Assembly (NCBI RefSeq): GCF_014694385.1
Contig: NZ_JAAOCA010000010.1
Span: 62,001 to 126,000, forward strand
DNA length: 64,000 bases
Source: Pseudomonas typographi
GTDB lineage: Bacteria; Pseudomonadota; Gammaproteobacteria; Pseudomonadales; Pseudomonadaceae
Direction of reading: 5' to 3'
Shown here: one piece after another, positions 9,074 through 19,227 of the stretch
Position numbering within the stretch: the stretch's first letter is position 1
Layout of the letters: every line of letters starts with the position of its first letter
The notes under the pieces: model-generated
What the model was told of the DNA's origin: nothing
Databases searched by the model: none
The model's input: only the letters and a program-made list of their open reading frames with translations
Translations under genes and position numbers: made by a program

Positions 9074-10471
9074 TCACGGTGTGGGGCCGGTGAAACGGCT
9101 GTCGGCGGCCACCTGGGTGTTGCCATCGAGCAGGTGAAAGGTGACGGTGGCGGCGCTGCCTGGCCATTGCTTGGGGGCCACCGACAAGGCCACCACCACG
9201 TTGAGCTGGCTGCGCGCCGGCACGTTCAACTGTGTATTACCGTGTAACTGCAAGCCAGGCAAGCCGCTGGCGTTGAGCTGGTAGGTGTGGGCGCTGGCGG
9301 TTTTGTTCATCACGGTTAGGCGGTAGACGTTTTCCAGGCGGCCTTCGGCGTTTTCGCGGTAGAGCAGGCGGTCTTTGGCGACGTCCAGTGCCACCGGGGC
9401 GCGGTAGGCCAGGGCCGTGCCGAGCGCCAGTAGCATCAGCGCCAATACGGCGCCATAGCCGAGCAGGCGTGGGCGCAGTGTAGAGCGTCTTTCGCCGGCC
9501 AGGGCGCGCTCGCTGGTGTAACTGACCAGGCCTTTCGGATAATTCATCTTGCCCATCACCTCGTCGCAGGCGTCGACGCAGGCGGCACAGCCGATACAGG
9601 CCACCTGCAGGCCGTCGCGGATGTCGATGCCCGTGGGGCATACCTGCACACACAGGGTGCAGTCGATGCAGTCGCCCAGCCCTTGCGCCTGCGCGTCGCT
9701 GCCAGGCCGGCGCGGGCCGCGCGCCTCACCGCGGCCGGCATCGTAGGCCACGATCAGGCTGTCGCGGTCGAGCATCACACTTTGGAAGCGCGCATAGGGG
9801 CACATGTGCACGCACACTTGTTCGCGCAGCCAACCGGCGTTCAGGTAGGTGCCGGCGGTGATGAGTGCCACCCAAAAATAGGCCCAGCCCGCCGCTTGGC
9901 CGGTGAAAAAGCCCGACAACAGGGCCCTTGCCGGGCTGAAATAGGCGACGAAGGCAAGCCCGGTCGCCAGCGCCAGGGCCAGCCATAACCCGTGCTTGGC
10001 AGCGCGGCGCAGGGCCTTGCCGGCCGACCACCGCGCGGCGTCCAGGCGCAGGCGTTGGCGGCGCTCGCCTTCGGTGATTTTTTCGCACCACAGGAACAAC
10101 CACGTCCACACACTTTGCGGGCAGGCGTAACCGCACCATAGGCGGCCGGCATACACGGTAGCGAAGAACAGCCCGAAGGCGGCGATAATCAACAGGCCGG
10201 CCAGCAAAATGAAGTCTTGTGGCCAGAACGTGGTGCTGAAGATATGGAACTGGCGCTGTGGCAGGTCCCACCACACCGCCTGGCGCCCTTCGACCTGCAA
10301 CCAAGGCAAGCCGAAGAACAGCGCCAGCAGCACGGCCCCGACGCACTGGCGCACACGGCGAAAACGCCCCGCCGCGGTGCGCGGTTGGACCTTACGGCGG
10401 GCGGCGTACAGCGGCGCCGGTTCGGCGTCCAGCGCCTGCACGGCAATGCGCTTATCGCTCGGCGTCGCCAT
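9074..10471 (-). CDS. ccoG: cytochrome c oxidase accessory protein CcoG
   Basis: A 465-residue membrane ferredoxin-like protein required for copper handling in cbb3 oxidase assembly. The N-terminal half has several membrane helices with the GYACPQSVWTW and CVHMCPYARFQS motifs. Two 4Fe-4S motifs follow (CIDCTLCVQVCPTG and CIGCAACVDACDEV), then another helix and a periplasmic IgG-like FixG C-terminal domain. The ATG at 10471 overlaps the end of ccoP by 20 bases. In many pseudomonads ccoG starts a separate unit; here no gap exists. Confidence 0.93.
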   Translation of the reverse strand: MATPSDKRIAVQALDAEPAPLYAARRKVQPRTAAGRFRRVRQCVGAVLLALFFGLPWLQVEGRQAVWWDLPQRQFHIFSTTFWPQDFILLAGLLIIAAFGLFFATVYAGRLWCGYACPQSVWTWLFLWCEKITEGERRQRLRLDAARWSAGKALRRAAKHGLWLALALATGLAFVAYFSPARALLSGFFTGQAAGWAYFWVALITAGTYLNAGWLREQVCVHMCPYARFQSVMLDRDSLIVAYDAGRGEARGPRRPGSDAQAQGLGDCIDCTLCVQVCPTGIDIRDGLQVACIGCAACVDACDEVMGKMNYPKGLVSYTSERALAGERRSTLRPRLLGYGAVLALMLLALGTALAYRAPVALDVAKDRLLYRENAEGRLENVYRLTVMNKTASAHTYQLNASGLPGLQLHGNTQLNVPARSQLNVVVALSVAPKQWPGSAATVTFHLLDGNTQVAADSRFTGPTP

Positions 10472-11417
10472 GGGCGAGGCTCCACACGTAGGCCGCCAGC
10501 ACGTGCACGCGGTCATCGCCCTGCAGCAGTTGTTGCGCCGGCATCTGCCCCTGGCGGCCGTTGGCGATGGACTCGCTCACCTGCTGGAAGCTCGAACCGT
10601 AGATGAACGCATCAGCATGGATGAGGTTCGGGGCGCCCATGGCGGGGTTGCCCTGTGCGTCTTGCCCATGGCAGAGGGCGCAGGTGCCGGCGAACAGTTT
10701 CTGGCCGTTGCTGGCGTCTGCCTTCACCCCTTCAGGCAGTGGGCGCCGGTTAAGCTGTAGCACATAGGCGGCCACATCGGCGACCCCCTGCGCACCGAGC
10801 ACCGGGCCCCACGGCGGCATGATACCCTGGCGGCCCTTGAGGATACTGGTTTTGATCGCCTCGGGGGTACCGCCCCAGCGCCAGTCTGGATCGGTAAGGT
10901 TGGGGAAACCGAACGCCCCGCGTGCATCCAGGCCGTGGCACAGGGCGCAGTTCGAGGCGAACAGGCGCTCGCCCATGCTCATGGCCCGTGGGTCTTTGGC
11001 CAACTGTTCGATCGAGGTGGCGGCAAAACGCGCCAGCAGCGGCCCATACTGGGCCTGCGCTTGGGCTTGCTCACGCTCCCACTGGTGCACCGAGCTCCAG
11101 CCCTGGCGGCCGTTGGCGAATTCGAGCTTTTTGCTTTCATCCAGGTAATCGTACCCCGGCAACAACCCCACCCAATTGCCCAGGCCCGGGTAGAGGGCCA
11201 GGTAGCCCAGGGCGAATACCAGGGTGGCAACGAACAGCCACAGCCACCAGCGCGGCAGCGGCGCATCGTATTCCTCGATGCCATCCCAGCTGTGGCCTAG
11301 TGGTTGATCGGGTTTGTCGTTGGGCTGGCCGCGGCGGGTAGACCACAATAGCCAGACCATGGCCAGTAGCGTGGCCAGGGTGAGTACGCTGATGTACACG
11401 CTCCAGAAGGTGCTCAC
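10452..11417 (-). CDS. ccoP: cbb3-type cytochrome c oxidase subunit III, dihaem CcoP
   Basis: A 321-residue subunit that passes electrons from cytochrome c toward CcoO/CcoN. Two membrane helices in the first 85 residues are followed by two c-type haem domains, each with CALCHG, and methionine ligand regions (GIMPPWG and GQMPAQ). It starts with GTG at 11417, overlapping the ccoQ stop as GTGA, so translation is coupled. The length matches normal CcoP. Confidence 0.96.
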   Translation of the reverse strand: MSTFWSVYISVLTLATLLAMVWLLWSTRRGQPNDKPDQPLGHSWDGIEEYDAPLPRWWLWLFVATLVFALGYLALYPGLGNWVGLLPGYDYLDESKKLEFANGRQGWSSVHQWEREQAQAQAQYGPLLARFAATSIEQLAKDPRAMSMGERLFASNCALCHGLDARGAFGFPNLTDPDWRWGGTPEAIKTSILKGRQGIMPPWGPVLGAQGVADVAAYVLQLNRRPLPEGVKADASNGQKLFAGTCALCHGQDAQGNPAMGAPNLIHADAFIYGSSFQQVSESIANGRQGQMPAQQLLQGDDRVHVLAAYVWSLAHGDAER

Positions 11418-11569
11418 AGGTCGCGCTCCTGCTCTTCGTCGGCAAACGGCAGGCGCGCGGCTTCGTCGAAACCGGCCTTGCGCTTGCCGCTGAAGGCCCA
11501 GGCGAACAGGCCGATGAACGCCAACAAAACGATCAGGGTGCCAATACCACGCAGGGTTCCGATGTCCAT
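11414..11569 (-). CDS. ccoQ: cbb3-type oxidase small subunit CcoQ/FixQ
   Basis: A 51-residue protein, short enough to be missed by simple ORF calling. It begins MDIGTLRGIGTLIVLLAF, has one membrane helix (about residues 9-28), then a basic stretch (SGKRKAGFDEAA) and an acidic end (FADEEQERDL), the usual CcoQ pattern. CcoQ stabilises the interaction of CcoP with CcoNO. It begins 4 bases after the ccoO stop, and its TGA overlaps the GTG start of ccoP. Confidence 0.92.
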   Translation of the reverse strand: MDIGTLRGIGTLIVLLAFIGLFAWAFSGKRKAGFDEAARLPFADEEQERDL

Positions 11570-11573
11570 GGGT

Positions 11574-12185
11574 TCACCGTTTACTCTTGATCAGGGTGCC
11601 GAGGCTTTGCAGGTAGGCGATCAGTGCGTCCATTTCAGTCTTGCCCTCGACCGCGGCGGCCGCGCCGGCGATGTCCGCGTCGCTGTAGGGCACGCCCAGT
11701 TCGCGCTGTACCTGCAGCTTGGTGGCAGTTTGGCTGCTGTCGAGCAGGTTGCGCTCCAAAAAGCCATAAGCCGGCATCACCGATTCGGGCACCACCGCGC
11801 GTGGGTCGCGCAGGTGCACCCGGTGCCAGTCGTCGGAATAGCGCCCACCCACCCGGGCAAGGTCCGGGCCGGTGCGTTTGGAACCCCACAAAAACGGGTG
11901 GTCCCAGGCGCTTTCGCCGGCCACTGAATAATGCCCATAGCGTTCGGTTTCGGCGCGCAGCGGGCGGATCATCTGTGAGTGGCAGCCCACGCAACCGTTG
12001 GCGATGTAGACATCGCGGCCTTCCACTTCCAGCGCGGTGCGCGGTTTCATGCCGATGATCGGGCGGGTGGTCACGTCCTGGAAGAACAACGGCACGATCT
12101 GCGTCAGCCCGCCAACACTCACGGCCAGCACCATCACCAGTGCCAGCAGGCCCATGTGTTTTTCCAGGGTTTCATGCTTGATCAT
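11574..12185 (-). CDS. ccoO: cbb3-type cytochrome c oxidase subunit II, monohaem CcoO
   Basis: A 203-residue membrane-anchored monohaem cytochrome c. The N-terminal helix is followed by [14 protein letters not shown] with the CxxCH haem site, and ESVMPAYGF supplies the axial Met. The ATG at 12185 overlaps the ccoN stop (ATGA). The frame stays open upstream inside ccoN, but [12 protein letters not shown] is the standard family start. Confidence 0.96.
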   Translation of the reverse strand: MIKHETLEKHMGLLALVMVLAVSVGGLTQIVPLFFQDVTTRPIIGMKPRTALEVEGRDVYIANGCVGCHSQMIRPLRAETERYGHYSVAGESAWDHPFLWGSKRTGPDLARVGGRYSDDWHRVHLRDPRAVVPESVMPAYGFLERNLLDSSQTATKLQVQRELGVPYSDADIAGAAAAVEGKTEMDALIAYLQSLGTLIKSKR

Positions 12186-13624
12186 CCCTTTACCCCTTGC
12201 CCAATGTACGCGGCCTGCGCGGCCGCGGCCGGCTCGCTGGCACGCACGGTGCGCCAAGTGTTCCAGGCCATCACCAGCATGCCGCTGGCGAAGCAGCCGC
12301 CGCCGAGCAGGCGCACTGCATAGCCGGCGTGGCTGGCCTGCACGGCCTCGACGAACGAGTACATCAAGGTGCCGTCGTCGTTCACCGCGCGCCACATCAG
12401 GCCCTGGATGATGCCATTGACCCACATGGCGGTGATGTACAGCACCGTACCCACGGTGGCCAGCCAGAAGTGCAGGTTGATCGCGCCTACGCTGTGCATC
12501 TGCGGCCGGCCGAATACCCGCGGTAGCATGTGGTAGGTGGAGCCGATGGTGATCATCGCCACCCAGCCCAGGGCGCCGGAATGCACGTGGCCAATGGTCC
12601 AGTCGGTGTAATGGGAGAGCGCGTTGACGGTTTTGATCGCCATCATTGGCCCTTCGAAGGTACTCATGCCATAAAAGGCCAGCGCCACCACCAGAAAGCG
12701 CAGGATCGGGTCGGTGCGCAATTTATGCCAGGCGCCGGAGAGGGTCATCATGCCGTTGATCATGCCGCCCCAACTGGGCACCAGCAGGATGATCGACATG
12801 ACCATGCCCAGGCTTTGCGCCCAGTCGGGCAGGGCGGTGTAGTGCAGGTGGTGGGGGCCGGCCCAGATATAAATGGTGATCAGCGCCCAGAAGTGCACGA
12901 TCGACAAGCGGTAGGAATAGATCGGCCGCTCGGCCTGCTTGGGCACGAAGTAATACATCATCCCCAAAAAGCCGGTGGTTAGGAAAAAACCTACCGCGTT
13001 ATGGCCATACCACCATTCGATCATCGCGTCGGTGGCACCGGCATAGGCCGAATACGACTTGAACAGGCCGGCGGGCAACGAGATGTGGTTCACCACGTGC
13101 AACAGCAGCGTGACGATGATGAATGCCCCGTAGAACCAGTTGCCCACGTAGATATGCCGGGTTTTGCGCCGGGCAATGGTGCCAAAGAACAGCCATGCAT
13201 AGGCCACCCACACCACCGCTAGCAAAATCGCCACCGGCCACTCCAACTCGGCATATTCCTTGGAGGTGGTGTAGCCCATCGGCAGGGTGATCACCGCCGC
13301 CACCAGTACCGCTTGCCAGCCCCAGAATACGAAGGCCGCCAACCGGTCCGAGATCAGCCGCACCTGGCAGGTGCGCTGCACCACGTACAACGATGTGCCG
13401 AACAAGGCGCAACCGCCAAAGGCGAAGATGACAAGGTTGGTGTGCAGCGGGCGCAGGCGCCCGAAGCTTGTCCAGCCAAGGTCGAAGTTAAGCTGCGGCC
13501 ACACCAATTGGGCGGCGATGAACACGCCCACCGCCATGCCCGCGATGCCCCAGGCAACGGTCATCACGGCGAATTGGCGCACTACGGTGTAGTTGTAGGC
13601 CATCGGGCCGGCGGGTGAAGTCAT
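12182..13624 (-). CDS. ccoN: cbb3-type cytochrome c oxidase catalytic subunit I CcoN
   Basis: A 480-residue haem-copper oxidase core subunit with twelve membrane helices. The haem-ligand region [11 protein letters not shown] is present. The active site holds the CuB ligands: the His in [11 protein letters not shown] and the double His in [12 protein letters not shown], where the Tyr six residues before the His pair is the cross-linked tyrosine of cbb3 enzymes. [10 protein letters not shown] carries further haem ligands. The ATG at 13624 gives [18 protein letters not shown]; a second in-frame ATG eight codons on (MAYNYTVV) is also possible. It is the first gene of a nine-gene minus-strand run and has a good upstream promoter. 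Only one ccoNOQP set lies in the window, whereas many pseudomonads have two in tandem. Confidence 0.97.
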   Translation of the reverse strand: MTSPAGPMAYNYTVVRQFAVMTVAWGIAGMAVGVFIAAQLVWPQLNFDLGWTSFGRLRPLHTNLVIFAFGGCALFGTSLYVVQRTCQVRLISDRLAAFVFWGWQAVLVAAVITLPMGYTTSKEYAELEWPVAILLAVVWVAYAWLFFGTIARRKTRHIYVGNWFYGAFIIVTLLLHVVNHISLPAGLFKSYSAYAGATDAMIEWWYGHNAVGFFLTTGFLGMMYYFVPKQAERPIYSYRLSIVHFWALITIYIWAGPHHLHYTALPDWAQSLGMVMSIILLVPSWGGMINGMMTLSGAWHKLRTDPILRFLVVALAFYGMSTFEGPMMAIKTVNALSHYTDWTIGHVHSGALGWVAMITIGSTYHMLPRVFGRPQMHSVGAINLHFWLATVGTVLYITAMWVNGIIQGLMWRAVNDDGTLMYSFVEAVQASHAGYAVRLLGGGCFASGMLVMAWNTWRTVRASEPAAAAQAAYIGQGVKG

Positions 13625-13775
13625 GGCATGGGTTCCACAGCTGGGAGTGAGATCTGGAAACGGGCAGCAGTATGGGTAAAGCCCTACGCGGGCGCAACGC
13701 GGCGCGCGGCCGCTGGGCAGGTGGGCGAGGTGGCGCGTGTGGTTATAGGCCGCCGGCACCGGGCGGTGAGCGGAC

Positions 13776-13803
13776 TGTATATTTTTGTTGTCCAACTGGT
13801 CAA
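13776..13803 (-). promoter_or_regulatory. putative sigma70 promoter of the cco operon with a dyad over the -35 box
   Basis: On the minus strand, TTGACC (13803-13798) and TATACA (13781-13776) are separated by 16 bases, a strong sigma70 match that would start transcription near 13770 and leave a leader of about 145 bases before ccoN. The -35 box is part of an imperfect inverted repeat at 13788-13803 (12 of 16 positions symmetric). I see no Anr/Fnr box (TTGAT-N4-ATCAA) between 13625 and 13876. This suggests mainly constitutive expression, as known for the cbb3-1 type operon. Confidence 0.5.
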
Positions 13804-13876
13804 GAATTGGCGATGTCGAAACTGGAGGAAAACCGTCGAAAGGTGCACAGTGCGGGCTTTAAGGGAGACGTACGAA

Positions 13877-14536
13877 ATGCCTGACCAGTGGCTCGAACGT
13901 GTGCACGACAACGGCTGGCTGTGGGACAGTCCCCCAGGGCAGCCGGCCGGCGAGGCCCGCAGTTGTTTGATCCTGGCCCATGGCGCCGGGGCACCGATGG
14001 ACAGCCCGTTCATGAACGCCATGGCGCGCAACCTTTCGCAGTTGGGCATGGACGTATTGCGTTTTGAATTCGACTACATGGCCCAGCGCCGGGCCGGGGG
14101 CGGCAAGCGCCCGCCCAACCCACAAGCGCGATTGCTCGAAAAGTGGCGGGAGGTTTATGCCTTGGCGCGCACGCAGGTCAGCGGCACGCTGGCCATCGGC
14201 GGTAAATCCATGGGCGGGCGCATGGCCAGCTTGCTGGCAGACGAACTGGGCGCCGATGCCTTGGTGTGCTTGGGTTACCCGTTCTATGCCGCTGGCAAAC
14301 CGGAAAAACCACGGGTGGAGCACCTGCGTACACTGGCCACGCGCAGCTTGATCATCCAAGGCGAGCGCGACGCGCTGGGCAACCGCGCCACGGTCGAAGG
14401 TTACACCTTATCGAGCCAGGTCGAGCTGTATTGGCTAGCGGCCGCCGACCATGACCTCAAACCGCTGAAAAGCTCGGGCTACAGCCATGAGGACCACCTG
14501 CTCACAGCGGCGGACCGAATAGCAGCGTTTTTATAG
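13877..14536 (+). CDS. small alpha/beta hydrolase (TEX30/KANL3-like)
   Basis: A 219-residue cytoplasmic alpha/beta-fold protein. LILAHGAGAPMDS near residue 30 forms the oxyanion region, GGKSMGGRMAS is the nucleophile elbow, GERDALG carries the acid and AAADHDL the His of the catalytic triad. GGGAG-type proteins of this short class are related to human TEX30/KANL3 and have no established substrate. The ATG at 13877 has a GGGAG ribosome site about 10 bases upstream; the open frame further upstream is non-coding leader. It is divergent from ccoN and convergent with aer. Confidence 0.8.
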   Translation: MPDQWLERVHDNGWLWDSPPGQPAGEARSCLILAHGAGAPMDSPFMNAMARNLSQLGMDVLRFEFDYMAQRRAGGGKRPPNPQARLLEKWREVYALARTQVSGTLAIGGKSMGGRMASLLADELGADALVCLGYPFYAAGKPEKPRVEHLRTLATRSLIIQGERDALGNRATVEGYTLSSQVELYWLAAADHDLKPLKSSGYSHEDHLLTAADRIAAFL

Positions 14537-14592
14537 AACAGCGGCGGCACGCTCACCCCCATCGCTCAATGCCGCGTTCAGCCCGCCGCGGG

Positions 14593-16158
14593 TTACCTAT
14601 TGAAGCGCTCTACAAGCGAGTACTGGCCACTGGCGGTGCCAGCCAGTTCTTCGCTGAGCCGCGCCGAGCGTTGGGCTTGGCCGGTGGTCTCGAGGGCCAG
14701 GGTGGCGATGGTGGCCACGTTGCGGCTCACTTCTTCGGCCACCGCACTTTGTTCTTCGGTGGCGGTGGCGATCTGGGTGGTCATGTCGGCGATATTGGCC
14801 ACCGCTTCGCTGATACCCACCAAGGCTTCATCGGCCTGTTGCACGCGGGCTACACCTTCTTCGGCCTGGCGCCGACCGTTCTCCATGGTTTGCACCGCTT
14901 CGCCGGCGGTTTGCTGCAGCTTGGCGATCAGCCCGTGGATCTGCCCGGTGGATTCAGCGGTGCGTTGCGCCAACTGGCGCACTTCATCGGCGACCACGGC
15001 AAAGCCCCGGCCCATTTCCCCGGCCCGGGCCGCTTCGATGGCCGCATTGAGCGCCAGCAGGTTAGTCTGGTCGGCGATGCCTTTGATCACATCCACGACA
15101 CCGCCGATTTCATCGCTGTCCCGGGCCAGTTGGGTCACGGTCAGCCCGGTTTCACCCACCGCCACCGATAATCGCTGGATCGCCTCGCGGGTTTCCCCGG
15201 CGATGCCGCGGCCCTCACGGGTCAGGCGGTTGGCTTGTTGGGTGGCATCGGCGGCGCGTTGCACATGGCTGGCCACTTCCTGGGTGGTGGCGGCCATCTG
15301 GTTGATCGCGGTAGCCACCTGGTCGGTCTCGGCCTTTTGCCGGTCGAGGCCACCGGCACTGGCGTGGGCCAACTGGTCGCTCTGCCGGGCTTGGTCGGTA
15401 AGGTGCTCGGCGCTGTCTTGCAAGCGGGTGAGGCAGGTGTGCAGGCGCGCCTGTTGGCTGAGCATGGCCAGTTCCAGGCGGCCCTGGGCGCCGCGGCTGT
15501 CGGTGTACATGCGGGCGATCAGCGGGTCGCTGGTGCTTTGCTCGGCCAACCGTAGTAGGCGCTTGAGGCCGCGCTGCTGCCAACGCAGCCCCAACAGGCC
15601 CAGCGGTACCGAGCATAGGGCGGCCAGCGCAAAGCCCCAGCCACTGCCCAGGTAAAAGCCGATCACGAACGCCAATTGGCTGACCACAATGAACGGCAAC
15701 CAATCGAGCAGCATCGGCAGCCAGCGGTCCCGTGCCGGCACTGCGGCCTTGCCGGCGTTGAGCCGGGCGTACAGGGCTTGGGCGCGGCCGATTTGCTCGG
15801 GCGTGGGCTTGACCCGCACCGACTCGAACCCCACCACCTGGTTGTTTTCGAAAATCGGCGTGACATAGGCATTCACCCAATAATGGTCGCCGTTCTTGCA
15901 GCGATTCTTCACCACGCCCATCCAGGGTTCGCCGGCCTTGAGCGTTTGCCACATATGCGCGAACACCGCCGCTGGCACGTCGGGGTGGCGCACGGCATTG
16001 TGTGGTGCACCGACCAAGTCTTCGCGAGCGAAACCGCTCACCGAGATGAAAGCTTCATTGCAGTAGCTGATGATCCCCCGGGCATCCGTGGTGGAAATCA
16101 AGCGCTGGCTGGCTGGGAAGGTGCGTTCGCGGTCGGTGACGGGCTGGTTGTTGCGCAT
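14593..16158 (-). CDS. aer: aerotaxis receptor Aer (PAS-containing methyl-accepting chemotaxis protein)
   Basis: A 521-residue transducer. An N-terminal PAS domain (about residues 10-120) carries the conserved [13 protein letters not shown] and HPDVPAAVF...W segments expected for FAD binding. A hydrophobic anchor follows (about 165-205), then a HAMP-like linker and a long coiled-coil signalling domain whose tip reads [18 protein letters not shown]. It has no periplasmic domain, as expected for a sensor of the electron transport state. In Pseudomonas aer lies next to the cbb3 oxidase genes, as here. The ATG at 16158 gives [15 protein letters not shown], the usual start. Confidence 0.92.
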   Translation of the reverse strand: MRNNQPVTDRERTFPASQRLISTTDARGIISYCNEAFISVSGFAREDLVGAPHNAVRHPDVPAAVFAHMWQTLKAGEPWMGVVKNRCKNGDHYWVNAYVTPIFENNQVVGFESVRVKPTPEQIGRAQALYARLNAGKAAVPARDRWLPMLLDWLPFIVVSQLAFVIGFYLGSGWGFALAALCSVPLGLLGLRWQQRGLKRLLRLAEQSTSDPLIARMYTDSRGAQGRLELAMLSQQARLHTCLTRLQDSAEHLTDQARQSDQLAHASAGGLDRQKAETDQVATAINQMAATTQEVASHVQRAADATQQANRLTREGRGIAGETREAIQRLSVAVGETGLTVTQLARDSDEIGGVVDVIKGIADQTNLLALNAAIEAARAGEMGRGFAVVADEVRQLAQRTAESTGQIHGLIAKLQQTAGEAVQTMENGRRQAEEGVARVQQADEALVGISEAVANIADMTTQIATATEEQSAVAEEVSRNVATIATLALETTGQAQRSARLSEELAGTASGQYSLVERFNR

Positions 16159-16476
16159 GGCGGTTTCGCTTCTATGAGGCTTTTGCGCGTTATCGGCCGG
16201 CGCTTGCGAAACTGTAGCGCGGTGTGCCCTGGCGGCGTGCAGGGCGGCCAAGCCGGGCGCGCGTAATGGGGGTATTCGCCGTCAGAGGCCGCCAGGCCCT
16301 GCACAACGCCTTTAACGCTAAAGTCAATAGGCAACCAAGGGGGATTGGGGATAGGCCCTTGGCGGGCGCTGTGGTAAGATCCGGCGGTTTACAGTGGGGC
16401 CATTGCCAACGGGCCTCGCTCGCGCAATTCGAGACGAAACCTTGCGGTTTCACCAGAAAAAGGAATCAGGCTTCTC
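16159..16476. other. divergent intergenic region between aer and gyrA
   Basis: About 318 bases with no gene. A TAAGAT sequence at 16375-16380 could be the -10 element of the gyrA promoter, but no good -35 is seen at the right distance. AAAGGA-like purines lie 12-15 bases before the gyrA ATG. The aer side shows no clear promoter. Confidence 0.35.
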
Positions 16477-19134
16477 ATGGGCGATCTGGCCAAAGAAATC
16501 CTGCCGGTCAATATCGAAGACGAGCTGCGGCAGTCCTATCTTGACTATGCGATGAGCGTTATCGTCGGGCGGGCCCTGCCCGATGCCCGCGACGGCTTGA
16601 AGCCGGTACACCGCCGGGTGCTCTTCGCGATGAGCGAGCTGGGCAACGATTGGAACAAAGCCTACAAGAAATCGGCCCGCGTGGTCGGTGACGTGATCGG
16701 TAAATACCACCCCCACGGCGACACCGCCGTGTACGACACCATCGTGCGTATGGCCCAGCCCTTCTCGCTGCGCTACCTGCTGGTCGATGGCCAGGGCAAC
16801 TTCGGCTCGGTCGACGGCGACAACGCCGCGGCCATGCGCTACACCGAAGTGCGCATGACCAAGCTGGCCCACGAGCTGCTGGCCGACCTTCATAAGGAAA
16901 CCGTCGACTGGGTGCCCAACTACGACGGCACCGAGCAGATCCCGGCGGTGCTGCCCACCAAGGTGCCGAACTTGCTGGTCAACGGTTCCAGCGGTATCGC
17001 CGTGGGCATGGCCACCAACATTCCGCCGCACAACCTCGGCGAGGTGATCGACGGCTGCCTGGCGCTGATCGACAACCCCGAGATCAGCATCGATGAACTG
17101 ATGCAATACATCCCCGGCCCGGATTTTCCCACCGCCGGCCTGATCAACGGCCGCCAGGGCATCATCGAGGCCTACCGCACAGGCCGTGGCCGCATCTACA
17201 TGCGTGCCCGCTCCACTGTCGAAGACATCGACAAGGGTGGCCGCGAGCAGATCGTGATCACCGAGCTTCCGTATCAGCTCAACAAGGCACGGCTGATCGA
17301 GAAAATCGCCGAGCTGGTAAAAGAAAAGAAACTCGAAGGCATCACCGAGCTGCGTGATGAGTCCGACAAGGACGGCATGCGGGTCGTTATCGAGCTGCGC
17401 CGTGGCGAAGTGCCGGAGGTGATCCTCAATAACCTCTACGCGCAAACCCAACTGCAAAGCGTGTTCGGCATCAATATCGTCGCCTTGATCGATGGCCGGC
17501 CACGCCTGCTGAACCTCAAGGACCTGCTCGAAGCCTTCGTGCGCCACCGCCGCGAAGTGGTCACCCGGCGCACGGTGTTCGAACTGCGCAAGGCCCGCGA
17601 GCGGGGCCATATCCTGGAAGGCCAGGCGGTTGCCCTGTCGAACATCGACCCGGTGATCGCACTGATCAAGGCCTCGCCCACGCCATCGGAAGCCAAGGAA
17701 GCGCTGATCACCACGCCGTGGGAGTCGAGCGCCGTGCAGGTGATGGTCGAGCGCGCTGGCGCCGATTCCTGCCGCCCGGAAAACCTCGACCCGCAGTACG
17801 GCATGCGCGACGGCAAGTACTTCCTGTCGCCCGAACAGGCCCAAGCCATTCTCGAGCTGCGCCTGCACCGCCTGACCGGCCTGGAGCATGAAAAACTGCT
17901 GGCTGAGTATCAGGAGATCCTCAACCAGATCGGCGAACTGATCCGCATCCTCGGCAGTGCCGAACGGCTGATGGAAGTGATTCGCGAAGAACTCGAAGCC
18001 ATTCGCGCCGAATTCGGCGATGTGCGCCGCACCGAAATCATCGACGCGCGCCTGGACCTCACCCTCGGTGACATGATCCCCGAAGAAGATCGGGTGGTGA
18101 CCATTTCTCACGGCGGCTACGCCAAAACCCAGCCGCTCGCCGCCTACCAGGCCCAGCGCCGCGGTGGCCGGGGCAAGTCTGCCACAGGCGTGAAAGACGA
18201 AGATTACATCTCCCATTTATTGGTGGCTAACAGCCATACCACCCTGCTGCTTTTCTCCAGCAAGGGCAAGGTGTATTGGCTCAAGACCTACGAAATCCCC
18301 GAAGCGTCCAGGGCCGCCCGTGGCCGCCCGCTGGTCAACCTGCTGCCGTTGGGCGAGGGCGAGTACATCACCACCATGCTGCCGGTGGAGGAGTACACCG
18401 AGGGGCACTTCATCTTCATGGCCACCGCCGGTGGCACCGTGAAGAAGGTGCCGCTGCAGCAGTTCAGCCGCCAGCGTAGCGTGGGCCTGATCGCCTTGGA
18501 ACTGGACGAGGGGGACGTGCTGATCAGCGCCGCCATCACCGACGGCTCACGCGAGGTGATGCTGTTCTCCGACGCCGGCAAGGTGACACGCTTCAATGAA
18601 ACCGACGTGCGCCCGATGGGCCGCACCGCCCGTGGCGTGCGTGGCATGCGCCTGGCCGATGGGCAGAAGCTGATCTCGATGATCATTCCGGAGCAAGGCA
18701 GCCAGATCCTTACCGCCTCCGAGCGTGGCTATGGCAAGCGCACCGCGATTGCCGAGTTCCCGCAATACAACCGCGGCGGCCAGGGCGTGATCGCCATGGT
18801 CAGCAACGACCGCAACGGCCGTTTGGTCGGTGCCGTGCAGGTGCTCGAAGGCGAAGAGATCATGTTGATTTCCGACCAGGGCACCCTGGTGCGTACCCGC
18901 GTGGGCGAGGTGTCGAGCCTGGGCCGCAACACCCAGGGGGTGACGCTGATCAAGCTGGCCAGCGACGAGAAGCTGGTGGGCCTGGAGCGTGTGCAAGAGC
19001 CTTCGGAAGAGGAACTGCTGGAGGTCGAAGGCCAGGCGCTGGAAGGCGAAGAGGGTTTCATCAGCGAGGCCGACGTGCTCGACCAGCAGGCCGATGACGA
19101 CAGCGCGCCGGACGCCGACGACACCCCGGCCTAA
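16477..19134 (+). CDS. gyrA: DNA gyrase subunit A
   Basis: An 885-residue type IIA topoisomerase subunit that cuts and rejoins DNA to introduce negative supercoils with GyrB. The catalytic Tyr122 lies in AAAMRYTE. The quinolone-resistance region reads [13 protein letters not shown], with the sensitive-type Thr83 and Asp87. The C-terminal half holds the beta-pinwheel DNA-wrapping domain, including the QRRGGRGKS box near residues 560-570, and ends in a strongly acidic tail. The start [20 protein letters not shown] is canonical. Confidence 0.98.
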   Translation: MGDLAKEILPVNIEDELRQSYLDYAMSVIVGRALPDARDGLKPVHRRVLFAMSELGNDWNKAYKKSARVVGDVIGKYHPHGDTAVYDTIVRMAQPFSLRYLLVDGQGNFGSVDGDNAAAMRYTEVRMTKLAHELLADLHKETVDWVPNYDGTEQIPAVLPTKVPNLLVNGSSGIAVGMATNIPPHNLGEVIDGCLALIDNPEISIDELMQYIPGPDFPTAGLINGRQGIIEAYRTGRGRIYMRARSTVEDIDKGGREQIVITELPYQLNKARLIEKIAELVKEKKLEGITELRDESDKDGMRVVIELRRGEVPEVILNNLYAQTQLQSVFGINIVALIDGRPRLLNLKDLLEAFVRHRREVVTRRTVFELRKARERGHILEGQAVALSNIDPVIALIKASPTPSEAKEALITTPWESSAVQVMVERAGADSCRPENLDPQYGMRDGKYFLSPEQAQAILELRLHRLTGLEHEKLLAEYQEILNQIGELIRILGSAERLMEVIREELEAIRAEFGDVRRTEIIDARLDLTLGDMIPEEDRVVTISHGGYAKTQPLAAYQAQRRGGRGKSATGVKDEDYISHLLVANSHTTLLLFSSKGKVYWLKTYEIPEASRAARGRPLVNLLPLGEGEYITTMLPVEEYTEGHFIFMATAGGTVKKVPLQQFSRQRSVGLIALELDEGDVLISAAITDGSREVMLFSDAGKVTRFNETDVRPMGRTARGVRGMRLADGQKLISMIIPEQGSQILTASERGYGKRTAIAEFPQYNRGGQGVIAMVSNDRNGRLVGAVQVLEGEEIMLISDQGTLVRTRVGEVSSLGRNTQGVTLIKLASDEKLVGLERVQEPSEEELLEVEGQALEGEEGFISEADVLDQQADDDSAPDADDTPA

Positions 19135-19140
19135 AAAAAT

Positions 19141-19170
19141 CGGCGCCCTACCGTCGAGGGCAGGGCGCCG
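19141..19170 (+). terminator. GC hairpin after gyrA
   Basis: A 9-base-pair perfect stem (CGGCGCCCT with AGGGCGCCG, loop of 12 bases) starts 7 bases after the gyrA stop. No T run follows it on the plus strand, and an A run precedes it, so it would be a complete intrinsic terminator only for minus-strand transcription. It probably marks the gyrA mRNA end or only attenuates transcription into serC. Confidence 0.5.
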
Positions 19171-19227
19171 TGGTCTCAGGTATTACCCCCCCGACCCTGG
19201 GTCGAGTATTCAAGAGCGAGAGTGGAT

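Noticed and set aside
13625..13876. Anr/Fnr box before ccoN
   Set aside because: No TTGAT-N4-ATCAA match; the dyad at 13788-13803 has the wrong length (16 bases) and half-sites.
16717..16740. Quinolone-resistance changes in gyrA
   Set aside because: The region reads GDTAVYD with the sensitive-type Thr83 and Asp87.
16450..18216. Long minus-strand open frame (588 codons) opposite gyrA, and similar long frames opposite rpsA (24420-25799), pheA/tyrA (20277-22052) and ccoI (5632-6561)
   Set aside because: They are mirror frames of well-identified genes in GC-rich DNA, where stops are rare on the opposite strand; their translations have no family character.
19222..19227. GTG at 19222 as the serC start
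   Set aside because: Possible, but the GTG at 19228 gives the usual MSNRAFNFCAGP start and a better-placed GAGAG site.
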